Source: a virus. From it: a stretch of 22,526 nt of DNA. Positions 1-5,445 of this stretch are shown in pieces; the stretch's first letter is position 1; the number at the start of each line of letters is the position of its first letter. A program made the translations under genes and the position numbers. The notes beneath the pieces are model-generated. The model did no database searches. It was not told where the DNA came from and was given only the letters and a program-made list of their open reading frames with translations. Location of the stretch: IMG/VR virus record IMGVR_UViG_3300032334_001181, positions 1-22,526 of that record; one strand, written 5' to 3'.

Positions 1-51
1 AGTATCGCACTTTTAATGCGAGAGTCATAGGTTCGAACCCTATCGGGCGCA
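1..51 (+). tRNA. tRNA-Lys(UUU), 3' part only
   Basis: The window opens inside a tRNA. The anticodon stem TCGCA/TGCGA (5-9/17-21) closes a 7-nt loop CTTTTAA with anticodon TTT at 12-14. A 5-nt variable region (22-26) follows, then a T arm with stem ATAGG/CCTAT and loop TTCGAAC (27-43), the acceptor 3' strand CGGGCGC (44-50) and discriminator A51. CCA is not encoded. The acceptor 5' strand and most of the D arm lie upstream of the window. Confidence 0.85.
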
Positions 52-73
52 CAAACTGTTTAATGAAATGGTC

Positions 74-92
74 TGTTCAGGTACACTGAACA
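74..92 (+). other. 7-bp hairpin between tRNA genes
   Basis: TGTTCAG (74-80) and CTGAACA (86-92) form a perfect 7-bp stem with a 5-nt loop. A second copy of the 3' arm, CTGAACA, lies at 103-109 and could pair with the same 5' arm. There is no T-run, so it is not a terminator. It could be a processing signal between the tRNAs; the function is unknown. Confidence 0.35.
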
Positions 93-114
93 TTCAATTT
101 TACTGAACACAACT

Positions 115-190
115 GCGCCTGAAGCTCATGTGGACGGGCTTCCCGCTTTTAACGGGAAGGTAGAGGGTTCGAGGCCCTCCAGGCGCACCA
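115..190 (+). tRNA. tRNA-Lys(UUU)
   Basis: This is a complete cloverleaf. The acceptor stem GCGCCTG/CAGGCGC (115-121/180-186) is followed by discriminator A187 and an encoded CCA (188-190). The D arm is near 124-140. The anticodon stem TCCCG/CGGGA (141-145/153-157) closes loop CTTTTAA with anticodon TTT at 148-150. The T arm is GAGGG-TTCGAGG-CCCTC. It repeats the specificity of the tRNA just upstream but differs in sequence, so it is not a recent duplicate. Confidence 0.93.
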
Positions 191-194
191 ATTT

Positions 195-282
195 GGATGT
201 GTATCCGTAGCTAGGCGAACGGTCCAGACTCTTAATCTGATGAGATATCTCTCCACCGTGGGTTCGATTCCCACCACATCCA
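195..282 (+). tRNA. tRNA with Lys(CUU) anticodon and a long variable arm
   Basis: The acceptor stem GGATGTG/CACATCC (195-201/275-281) ends in discriminator A282; CCA is not encoded. The anticodon stem CCAGA/TCTGA (224-228/236-240, outer pair mismatched) closes loop CTCTTAA, giving anticodon CTT at 231-233. The T arm is GTGGG-TTCGATT-CCCAC. Between anticodon and T stems lie 17 nt containing the palindrome GAGATATCTC (242-251). That makes the molecule 88 nt, as in class II tRNAs (Leu, Ser, Tyr), which is unusual for lysine. The tRNA call is firm; the amino-acid identity is less so. Confidence 0.8.
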
Positions 283-301
283 CTAACCCAATATAATAAT
301 T

Positions 302-550
302 ATGGAAAATTTAACGGTATTATTTTTGCACACACAACATCGTGCGCAATCACATCAATTTGTAGTTGGTGAAGATGGTTTGGTGGAATATCATTCTGAT
401 AGAATTACACCTAGAGAATGTTTTGATAGATTCTTGGTGGATTATCCAATGTTTAATGTTTTGAGAGCTGAGGTATGTCAAAGAATTTCTACCCCAGATG
501 CTTTAAAAGACTACATGTGGGTAGAAATTGAAAAATACAAAGGGGGATAA
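302..550 (+). CDS. Hypothetical protein, 82 aa
   Basis: I do not recognise this small protein. It has no membrane segment or signal peptide and reads as a compact mixed alpha/beta polypeptide (N-terminal strand LTVLFLH, later FDRFLVDYPMF). The ATG lies 19 nt after the last tRNA, without a clear promoter, so it may be read together with the tRNA genes. Its TAA stop (548-550) directly abuts the stop of the reverse-strand endonuclease at 551, leaving no room for a terminator between them. Confidence 0.75.
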   Translation: MENLTVLFLHTQHRAQSHQFVVGEDGLVEYHSDRITPRECFDRFLVDYPMFNVLRAEVCQRISTPDALKDYMWVEIEKYKGG

Positions 551-560
551 TTACCTACCT
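551..560. repeat. 10-bp direct repeat, copy 1 (left edge of endonuclease cassette)
   Basis: TTACCTACCT here is repeated exactly at 1432-1441. The two copies bracket the ribbon-helix-helix plus GIY-YIG gene pair. Each copy also encodes the last codons Gly-Arg-stop of a reverse-strand gene. This copy is also part of an inverted repeat, TTACCTA-CC-TAGGTAA (551-566). Confidence 0.45.
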
Positions 561-1222
561 AGGTAAGTCCAACCACATTTAGTTTGTTTTTGTCTACCAT
601 TTTTTAAATGATTAAATACACCAATACTTAAATTGCAATATTCGGACATCTTAGTTAAAGACAATTCAACTATTTCATTGGTTTTAATATTTAACCATTT
701 TATTTTATTTTTTTCATTTTTGGTATTACTCATCAATTGTTTTGATTTTTCACTTTGTTTATTACCACCTTTAGCCATATTACCGTTTATTTTACGAGTT
801 TCAGCAGCTATTTTACCGTATTTACTTCTTTCTTCTGTTGTTATTTTATTAGTCCATGGGTTTAGTTTGTAATATTCTTTTAATGATAGACTTATTTTTA
901 TTTTAGTTTCATCACTTTGAATACCACCATTACCACCTTCAGTTAAATTATAACCATTTGGTGTAATCGAATTTAATGTTTTAATATAATATATTTCCAT
1001 ATTACAACACTCTTCAATATTGGTACAAGTATGTAACACCTCCCACTTAAAATTATCTATACCATATTTTCTAATTGCATCTAAAAATATATAATGATAA
1101 TGTTTACCTTTTTTATACCTAGATTTATAAACGTGGCCTCTAATTCTTTCAGCTAATGTTCTTGTTGTATAACCAATATATACCTTATCATTAATTAAGT
1201 TAGTTACTTTATAGACTAACAT
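551..1222 (-). CDS. GIY-YIG homing endonuclease, free-standing
   Basis: A 223-aa homing-type nuclease that would cut DNA and promote its own spread. The GIY-YIG module is at residues 3-90: VYKVTNLINDKVYIGYT at 3-19, an arginine-containing AERIRGH near 24-30, and a candidate metal-binding Glu in MEIYYI (about 76). A Gly-rich GYNLTEGGNGG (90-100) leads into a NUMOD3-like basic helical segment, and the C-terminus (CNLSIGVFNHLKNGR...CGWTYL) resembles a NUMOD1/HTH DNA-binding unit. This is the usual architecture of phage homing endonucleases. It starts inside the last codons of the ribbon-helix-helix gene (14-nt overlap), implying translational coupling. It opposes the surrounding + strand genes, which fits a mobile insertion. 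Confidence 0.9.
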   Translation of the reverse strand: MLVYKVTNLINDKVYIGYTTRTLAERIRGHVYKSRYKKGKHYHYIFLDAIRKYGIDNFKWEVLHTCTNIEECCNMEIYYIKTLNSITPNGYNLTEGGNGGIQSDETKIKISLSLKEYYKLNPWTNKITTEERSKYGKIAAETRKINGNMAKGGNKQSEKSKQLMSNTKNEKNKIKWLNIKTNEIVELSLTKMSEYCNLSIGVFNHLKNGRQKQTKCGWTYLGR

Positions 1223-1361
1223 TTCCCATATCTTTATTAATTAATATTCTAATTCTTTTAGATAAAGAATATCCATTTTTTAAACAATGCACCTTATACC
1301 CCTCAATAATATCTTTTTCAATTCTAATATTGATTAAGACTTTTTTTTCTTTTTCCTTCAT
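1209..1361 (-). CDS. Ribbon-helix-helix DNA-binding protein, 50 aa
   Basis: This small gene has a complete reading frame from ATG at 1361 to TAA at 1209-1211. The protein begins MKEKEKKVLINIRIEKD and ends SLSKRIRILINKDMGNVSL. The pattern is that of a CopG/Arc-type ribbon-helix-helix repressor: a strand with alternating residues (VLINIRI, 8-14), helix 1 (about 15-30), a turn with NGYS, and helix 2 (SLSKRIRILINKDM). Such proteins dimerise and bind short inverted repeats through the strand. A perfect inverted repeat touches its start codon (1362-1385), suggesting self-repression. Its 3' end overlaps the endonuclease start by 14 nt, so it probably controls that gene too. The function is inferred from pattern only. 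Confidence 0.75.
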   Translation of the reverse strand: MKEKEKKVLINIRIEKDIIEGYKVHCLKNGYSLSKRIRILINKDMGNVSL

Positions 1362-1385
1362 ATTGTAAATCTTTTGCTTTACAAT
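1362..1385 (-). promoter_or_regulatory. Candidate operator: perfect 8-bp inverted repeat before the RHH gene
   Basis: ATTGTAAA (1362-1369) and TTTACAAT (1378-1385) form a perfect inverted repeat with an 8-nt spacer, immediately upstream of the RHH start codon at 1361. The half-site ATTGTAAA recurs at 1417-1424 and its core TGTAAA at 1393-1398. On the minus strand an ATATTTAT stretch (1384-1391) overlaps the outer arm, so a bound repressor could block transcription or translation start. Confidence 0.5.
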
Positions 1386-1431
1386 AAATATATGTAAAAT
1401 GTATAAAAGACTAATAATTGTAAAAATAAAT

Positions 1432-1441
1432 TTACCTACCT
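1432..1441. repeat. 10-bp direct repeat, copy 2 (right edge of endonuclease cassette)
   Basis: This is an exact copy of TTACCTACCT at 551-560. It covers the stop codon and final Gly-Arg codons of the 48-aa basic protein. Joining the two copies would put the stop of the 302-550 gene directly against the stop of the basic-protein gene. Confidence 0.45.
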
Positions 1442-1578
1442 TGCGACTTGTATTGCTTCTTGTAATTTTTAGAAGTTTTGTTTTTAGATGTTCCTTTTTT
1501 AGAATGAATACCTGGTCTTTTTGTTGTTGTTTTTTTTAAAACAGAAGTTCCACTCCCACCTTTACTACCTTTTGCCAT
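1432..1578 (-). CDS. Small basic protein with Gly/Ser-rich N-terminus and QGR C-terminus, 48 aa
   Basis: A short reading frame from ATG at 1578 to TAA at 1432-1434. It begins MAKGSKGGSGTSVLKKTT and ends KNYKKQYKSQGR, with many Lys, Ser and Thr residues and the central motif TKRPGIHSKKGTSKNK. From memory, similar short Lys-rich proteins ending in YKxQGR with an RPGxHxK motif occur in Bacteroidota and their phages; their role is unknown and I could not check this. The composition suggests nucleic-acid contact or disorder. An ATATTTAT element lies 16 nt upstream of its start (minus strand, 1595-1602). It is the first gene of the leftward set. Confidence 0.75.
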   Translation of the reverse strand: MAKGSKGGSGTSVLKKTTTKRPGIHSKKGTSKNKTSKNYKKQYKSQGR

Positions 1579-1594
1579 AACTATAAATTTATTT

Positions 1595-1602
1595 ATAAAT
1601 AT
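1595..1602 (-). promoter_or_regulatory. ATATTTAT element upstream of the small basic protein
   Basis: On the minus strand ATATTTAT ends 16 nt before the ATG at 1578. This is close to the 15-nt spacing of the same octamer before the genes at 7963, 8643 and 15139. The octamer is expected several times by chance in DNA this AT-rich, so this copy alone is weak. Confidence 0.3.
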
Positions 1603-1641
1603 AATAACAAATATTAAACACTATATTTATTTAAAAATATT

Positions 1642-1672
1642 AATCAATCGAAAGGTTGATTTTTTGGTTTTT
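1642..1672 (+). terminator. Hairpin with GAAA tetraloop and T-run
   Basis: AATCAATC (1642-1649), loop GAAA, GGTTGATT (1654-1661) form an 8-bp stem followed by T-rich sequence interrupted by GG. No + strand gene ends nearby: the closest is at 550, with the reverse-strand cassette between. It may stop read-through from the tRNA side, or act as a structured element at the promoter, because its 3' arm holds the -33-like box of the next gene. Confidence 0.6.
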
Positions 1673-1686
1673 TAATTGTATATTTG
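1655..1686 (+). promoter_or_regulatory. Bacteroidota-type promoter for the 1692 gene (leaderless)
   Basis: GTTGA (1655-1659), 19 nt, then TATATTTG (1679-1686), matching the -33/-7 arrangement of Bacteroidota primary-sigma promoters. Only 5 nt separate the -7 box from the ATG at 1692, so the transcript should start at or next to the start codon. Confidence 0.7.
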
Positions 1687-1691
1687 TGATT

Positions 1692-1961
1692 ATGAAAAAC
1701 ATGATATTTTTAGATTATGATTCAGAGCGAGAAGGGAATGAAATTAGAATTGGTAAACCAAACCAAGAGGCCCCAACAGACAAAGCTATTGAATTAGAGA
1801 TATTAACTTCAGATGTTGATTTATTAACAGATGGGTTGATTAAATTAATTAGTGAGGCCCATAAAATGGGTTATTGGGATAAATCAACAATATTAACAGA
1901 AGTTGTTGACAAATTATTAAAAGAGAAATATGACAAATCAGGAGAAAGCATTAATGTATGA
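1692..1961 (+). CDS. Hypothetical protein, 89 aa
   Basis: I chose the ATG at 1692 (MKNMIFLDYDSERE) because an upstream TTG extension would run through the promoter. The protein is acidic, with a likely alpha-helical C-terminal half (DLLTDGLIKLISEAHKMG...LTEVVDKLLKEKYDK). No family is recognised. The next gene starts 32 nt before this stop, in another frame, so the two are probably translationally coupled. Confidence 0.75.
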   Translation: MKNMIFLDYDSEREGNEIRIGKPNQEAPTDKAIELEILTSDVDLLTDGLIKLISEAHKMGYWDKSTILTEVVDKLLKEKYDKSGESINV

Positions 1962-2121
1962 AGCGATTGTTGCTGAAGGTGACAAATTAAATAGAGAAAA
2001 ATCTAGATTAAAAGCTGAAAACGCTGGCATAAATATGTCACCAGAAAGACAAAAAGAAGTTGCAGATATCGATAGAAGGTTATTAATTTTAGAAGCTAGG
2101 TTGAACGAATTGATTAGATAA
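1930..2121 (+). CDS. Small coiled-coil hypothetical protein, 63 aa
   Basis: Largely one predicted coiled coil: heptad-like Leu/Ile spacing in KLNREKSRLKAEN and in RRLLILEARLNELIR, with a short break around INMSPERQ. A second in-frame ATG at 1954, preceded by GGAGAAAG, could be the real start and would shorten it to 55 aa. No function is recognised; such small coiled coils often bind partner proteins. Confidence 0.65.
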   Translation: MTNQEKALMYEAIVAEGDKLNREKSRLKAENAGINMSPERQKEVADIDRRLLILEARLNELIR

Positions 2122-2124
2122 GTT

Positions 2125-2427
2125 ATGGCTAAGGTTAGGGCTAAAGTTAAAACGGAACCACAAACACAAAACGTGGAACCAACTAAAGTTAGGTCAGTTG
2201 CTAAACAACCAACTAAAAAAGTTGAAGCACAACCCAAAGTAGTTGAAAAGAAAGTTGATGATAAAAAATCAACATCAGATAGTCGATTTGAAAGACATAA
2301 AGCTTCTGGTGATTTAATCAAACGTGCTGAAATATCTGAAAAAGTTAAACAAGGTTTACTTAGGTGGGCATTCTATGGGATAGAAAATGACAATGGGTAT
2401 CAGTATTATTTAAAAATCAAAAAATAG
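2125..2427 (+). CDS. Lys-rich hypothetical protein with disordered N-terminal half, 100 aa
   Basis: Residues 1-55 are low-complexity and rich in Lys, Val, Pro, Gln and Thr (repeats of the type KVEAQPKVVEKKV), probably disordered. Residues 56-100 look folded (DSRFERHKASGDLIKRAEIS..., then LLRWAFYGIENDNGYQYYL). It starts 3 nt after the previous stop. No family is recognised; the basic linker suggests nucleic-acid or multi-partner binding, which is inference. Confidence 0.7.
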   Translation: MAKVRAKVKTEPQTQNVEPTKVRSVAKQPTKKVEAQPKVVEKKVDDKKSTSDSRFERHKASGDLIKRAEISEKVKQGLLRWAFYGIENDNGYQYYLKIKK

Positions 2428-2431
2428 TTAT

Positions 2432-2860
2432 ATGGAACTACAAAAACAAATCAGTGCAGATTTAGTTGCTGCAATGAAAGCAAAAGACACAACAACATTA
2501 AATGTGTTAAGAGTATTAAAAGGTGAAATTCAAAGGGGTGAACAATCATCAAACGGTAAGATTGAATTATCAGATGCTGATATTGTTAAGTTGGTTAAAA
2601 AATCGATTGATGGTATCAATGAAACTGGTGGTGACCAAGCTGAAGTTGCTATACTTGAAAAGTATATGCCAAAACAAATGACCGAACTTGAAATTCAATT
2701 ATCGGTAACATCATTAATATTAGGTAATAACTATAATTCACCTAAAGATATGGGTAAAATTATGGGTTATTTTAATCAAAACTACGCTGGTCAATATGAT
2801 GGTAAGGTACTATCTGAAGTTGTTAAGAACTTATTAACGAACACTGATTCAATTGTGTAA
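2432..2860 (+). CDS. GatB/YqeY domain protein
   Basis: This 142-aa protein matches the YqeY family across its length: an N-terminal helical unit (ISADLVAAMKAKDTTTLNVLRVLKGEIQR) and a C-terminal part with YMPKQMTELEI and the hallmark KDMGKIMGYF. YqeY domains resemble the tRNA-binding tail of the amidotransferase subunit GatB. Their role is not settled but is thought to involve tRNA or aminoacyl-tRNA, which fits a genome carrying tRNA genes. The normal family length is about 145-150 aa, so it is complete. It is one base out of frame-coupled contact with the next small gene (TAATG). Confidence 0.88.
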   Translation: MELQKQISADLVAAMKAKDTTTLNVLRVLKGEIQRGEQSSNGKIELSDADIVKLVKKSIDGINETGGDQAEVAILEKYMPKQMTELEIQLSVTSLILGNNYNSPKDMGKIMGYFNQNYAGQYDGKVLSEVVKNLLTNTDSIV

Positions 2861-3012
2861 TGGATAGTAACGAAAGATTAATCGAGGATATTAAAAAGTT
2901 AATCAAATTCTATGAGGGGATACCACAAAGTACCCCTCAATTAGAATTATACGTTAAAAAACTTCATCAGCAATTAGATGAACTAACAAACGAACAAAAT
3001 AATCAAAAATGA
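2860..3012 (+). CDS. Small helical hypothetical protein, 50 aa
   Basis: A short gene linked on both sides: its ATG shares the last A of the yqeY-like stop (TAATG) and its TGA overlaps the next ATG (ATGA). It begins MDSNERLIEDIKKLIKFYEG and continues with a short loop (IPQSTPQLE) and a second helix (LYVKKLHQQLDELTNEQNNQK), suggesting a helical hairpin. The double overlap and absence of stops support a real gene. No function is recognised. Confidence 0.65.
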   Translation: MDSNERLIEDIKKLIKFYEGIPQSTPQLELYVKKLHQQLDELTNEQNNQK

Positions 3013-3212
3013 GTAAATCTGTTTTAGTAGCTGTGGCTAATGATGGCCAACAAAGTATGCCATTAGATGTTGTTAGTAAATGGGACCCAGATAAGATGTC
3101 ATTCTTTGGTGACACAGTTTTTTTTAAAGTTGAAGATACATATTTTTCGATGAAAAAATTAGATTTTTGCAATATTTTCACAGAAAAGTGTGCATTTATA
3201 AAATATAAATAA
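3009..3212 (+). CDS. Hypothetical protein, 67 aa
   Basis: The start ATG overlaps the upstream stop (ATGA). It reads as a small beta-rich protein (SVLVAVANDG, then MSFFGDTVFFKVEDTYFSMKKLDF) with no signal peptide or membrane segment. No family is recognised. The -33-like part of the next promoter lies within its last codons. Confidence 0.65.
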   Translation: MSKSVLVAVANDGQQSMPLDVVSKWDPDKMSFFGDTVFFKVEDTYFSMKKLDFCNIFTEKCAFIKYK

Positions 3213-3220
3213 TATATTTG
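3189..3220 (+). promoter_or_regulatory. Bacteroidota-type promoter for the 3224 gene (leaderless)
   Basis: TGTGC (3189-3193), 19 nt, TATATTTG (3213-3220). The ATG at 3224 follows after only 3 nt, the shortest gap in the window, so the transcript would start at the start codon or inside it. Confidence 0.6.
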
Positions 3221-3223
3221 CGT

Positions 3224-3607
3224 ATGGCATTATTAAAATTTGAATTAAAAGAAGACCACATAAAGTTATTAAAACAACTTAGATGGTCTATAAAATCAGA
3301 CCAGATTATATCTAAAGGTGATGATAATGAAGAATATGGTGATTCACCATTTGGTGGTGATGATTTGGTTGAAGATATGTGTATCATATTAAACGGTAGA
3401 CCGAGTGATTTTGACCCCCTTGATGATGAACAACTTGTTTCTGAAGTGTCTGATGAAGAAAAAACTAAATTGTTGGAATTGTTCAATGAATTACCAACAG
3501 CATTAGATATTATACTATACACTAGTTCATTTGAACTTGGACACTATAAGAGTAAATGGTATGATAGAAACTGGATTAAATATGAACCTAAAATTAAATT
3601 AGTATGA
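3224..3607 (+). CDS. Acidic hypothetical protein, 127 aa
   Basis: The start is ATG 3224 (MALLKFELKEDHIKLLKQL), since a TTG two codons upstream belongs to the -7 box. The middle is acidic (DDNEEYGDSPFGGDDLVED) and the C-terminal part has SFELGHYKSKWYDRNWIKYEPK, rich in aromatic residues. No known domain is recognised. The next gene overlaps the stop (ATGA). Confidence 0.72.
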   Translation: MALLKFELKEDHIKLLKQLRWSIKSDQIISKGDDNEEYGDSPFGGDDLVEDMCIILNGRPSDFDPLDDEQLVSEVSDEEKTKLLELFNELPTALDIILYTSSFELGHYKSKWYDRNWIKYEPKIKLV

Positions 3608-3798
3608 GTAGATTTGAAGAAGCATACATGATTGTTAAAGTTTTAACAAAAAAAGGTGGTAAACCACAACATGTATTCCTTGTTGATAGCAATAATGAAG
3701 TTTTGGAATTTGATACTGAAGATGAAGCTAAAAATATAGCTGAATTATTTGAAACAAATTCTGAAAATGGTTGGATGTATTATGTTAAAAAGGTTTAA
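3604..3798 (+). CDS. Hypothetical protein, 64 aa
   Basis: ATGA overlap with the preceding gene. It reads as a small alpha/beta protein: YMIVKVLTKKG and HVFLVDSNNEVLEFDT as strands, then a helix (EDEAKNIAELFETNSE) and a final strand (WMYYVKKV). No known family; probably co-expressed with its neighbours. Confidence 0.68.
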   Translation: MSRFEEAYMIVKVLTKKGGKPQHVFLVDSNNEVLEFDTEDEAKNIAELFETNSENGWMYYVKKV

Positions 3799-3800
3799 CT

Positions 3801-4412
3801 ATGAATAATACTACATTCAATTTTAAATTATTACCACATAATAAAGTTTGGTTTACATCAGACCCACATTTTGGTCATGCTAATATTATCAAGTATTGTA
3901 AAAGACCATTTGAAAATGTTGATGATATGAATCAAATATTAATTGATAATTGGAATATGGTTGTTGACCATGATGATTTAATCATATGTGGTGGTGATTT
4001 TGCGTTGGGTAATTCAAAAAGTACTATTTCGGTACTTAATCAACTAAATGGGAATAAAATATTAATCAAAGGTAATCATGAAAAATCTGTACTTAGTAAC
4101 AAAGAAGCTAGGTCATTTTTCAATGGTGGTATATACGATATTTTGGAAATTACAATACTGGACGAAGAAGTATCAGATGGGTTCCAGGATATAATATTAT
4201 GTCATTATCCAATGGTTACTTGGGATAAATCACATAGAGGTTCCTGGCAGCTATTTGGTCATGTTCATGGTATGTTAGATGGTGATAAAAGATTATCACC
4301 GAATCAAATGGATATTGGTGTTGATTCTAATGGGTTTAGACCTATTTCATACCAAGAAGTGAAAGAAATCATTACAGTACAAAACTTAGATAGAATTAAA
4401 AATGGAAAATAA
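3801..4412 (+). CDS. Calcineurin-like metallophosphoesterase
   Basis: This 203-aa protein carries the full set of metallophosphoesterase metal ligands: D-x-H in SDPHFGH (20-26), GGDF (64-67), GNHE (91-94), the histidine in ILCHYPM and GHVHG near the C-terminus. It therefore should bind two metal ions and hydrolyse a phosphoester; the substrate (nucleotide, cyclic nucleotide or nucleic acid end) cannot be read from sequence. The length fits small phage and bacterial single-domain members. It starts 2 nt after the previous stop and overlaps the following HAD-like gene by 11 nt. Confidence 0.88.
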   Translation: MNNTTFNFKLLPHNKVWFTSDPHFGHANIIKYCKRPFENVDDMNQILIDNWNMVVDHDDLIICGGDFALGNSKSTISVLNQLNGNKILIKGNHEKSVLSNKEARSFFNGGIYDILEITILDEEVSDGFQDIILCHYPMVTWDKSHRGSWQLFGHVHGMLDGDKRLSPNQMDIGVDSNGFRPISYQEVKEIITVQNLDRIKNGK

Positions 4413-4878
4413 TTTAACAGACCCATACATCAATGACCTAAGATGTATTAAGCGGTTAATCAGTGAGTGGGTTAAACACAAATCATTAATAATCGCTTAT
4501 GATTATGATAACACTGTTTTTGATTACCATAATCTTGGTTATGAATTTAATGGTTTAATAAAATTATTAAGAGAGTGTAAAAAATATGGTGGTAAATTTA
4601 TCGTTTATAGTTGTTCACCACTTGATAGACATTATGAGATGAAATCTTATTTAAATGGTAATGATATTCCATTTGATACTATTAATGAAAACATTGTGGA
4701 GTTACATGGTGGTGGTGGTAAACTATTTTATAATATATTTTTAGATGATAGAGCTGGTCTTAAATCAGCATATTCTGTATTGCATGCAGCACTAAACGTT
4801 ATGAAAGAAGAACCAAGTGATGAAAAAGAAGCATTTGAAATATTAAAAACAATATATGGAAATCGAGCCACTTATTAA
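4402..4878 (+). CDS. HAD-like hydrolase, 158 aa
   Basis: A HAD-fold signature is visible: motif I AYDYDNTV (residues 32-39, nucleophile Asp34 and Asp36), a motif II-like Ser in IVYSCSP, and motif III acid residues in IFLDDRAG. The FNGLIKLLRECKKYGG helix after motif I is typical of small phage HAD proteins. It probably removes phosphate from a small molecule or nucleic acid; no substrate can be named. The order is MPE, HAD, sigma with 11- and 23-nt overlaps, a translationally coupled run. Confidence 0.78.
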   Translation: MENNLTDPYINDLRCIKRLISEWVKHKSLIIAYDYDNTVFDYHNLGYEFNGLIKLLRECKKYGGKFIVYSCSPLDRHYEMKSYLNGNDIPFDTINENIVELHGGGGKLFYNIFLDDRAGLKSAYSVLHAALNVMKEEPSDEKEAFEILKTIYGNRATY

Positions 4879-5440
4879 TAATGATGAAGACCTCAATGCG
4901 TTATTAATTGGTTGTAAAAACAACGAATTAAAGTATCAAGCAAAGTTTTATTCTAAATATTATTTTATAGTATATAATACATGTAAAAAATATGTTAAAG
5001 TCTCGTGTGATGCTGAAGATATAACTCAAGAAGTATTCATAAAATTAATGAATAAGTTACATACATTTAATGGTAAATCACCAGGTCAATTTGTTAACTG
5101 GTTAAAAATGGTTAGTAAAAACAATACTGTAGATATTCTTAGAACAAAAAAAACATTCATTAATATTGATGATGTATCATTAGATATTGGATTTGATAGT
5201 ATTGATTTAAACATTATTGATGGTCCTGATAATAAAATGGAATGTGATATAAAAAACTCAATATCTAAATTAAGTCCACAATTCAAACGAGTTTTTGAAT
5301 TATACTATTTGGATAATTACACTCACCAAGAAATTGCTGATGAATTAAATATCAATGTCGGCACATCAAAATCAAATCTATTTAAAGCTAAAATGAAACT
5401 AGCGCAATTGCTTAAGCAATATAATAATAATTTTAATTAA
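4856..5440 (+). CDS. ECF-type RNA polymerase sigma factor
   Basis: A 194-aa two-domain sigma factor. Region 2 is at about residues 25-100, with CDAEDITQEVFIKLMNKLHTF and the -10-reading segment FVNWLKMVSKNNTVDILRTKK. Region 4 is at about 133-187, with SPQFKRVFELYYLDNYTHQEIADEL and HTH NVGTSKSNLFKAKMKL. Size and motifs match Bacteroidota ECF sigma factors; region 3 is absent. It would redirect host RNA polymerase to phage or host genes. Its start lies 23 nt inside the HAD-like gene. No anti-sigma factor gene is seen beside it. A second, RpoD-like sigma is at 14180. Confidence 0.9.
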   Translation: MEIEPLINNDEDLNALLIGCKNNELKYQAKFYSKYYFIVYNTCKKYVKVSCDAEDITQEVFIKLMNKLHTFNGKSPGQFVNWLKMVSKNNTVDILRTKKTFINIDDVSLDIGFDSIDLNIIDGPDNKMECDIKNSISKLSPQFKRVFELYYLDNYTHQEIADELNINVGTSKSNLFKAKMKLAQLLKQYNNNFN

Positions 5441-5445
5441 AATTT

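Noticed and set aside
633-872. + strand open frame of 79 codons
   Set aside because: It lies inside the GIY-YIG gene on the opposite strand and encodes a Leu/Ile/Phe/Ser-rich chain, the usual mirror image of a Lys/Asn-rich gene.
1657-1691. Upstream TTG starts extending the 1692 gene, and similar extensions at 3218, 9781, 15535, 17572, 18115, 18920 and 19218
   Set aside because: These extensions run through promoters or far into upstream genes. The ATG choices give normal N-termini and compact junctions.
1938-2321. Minus-strand open frame of 127 codons
   Set aside because: It mirrors two + strand genes with coupled starts and a sensible order. Its Ser/Leu/Thr-rich translation looks like antisense of coding DNA.
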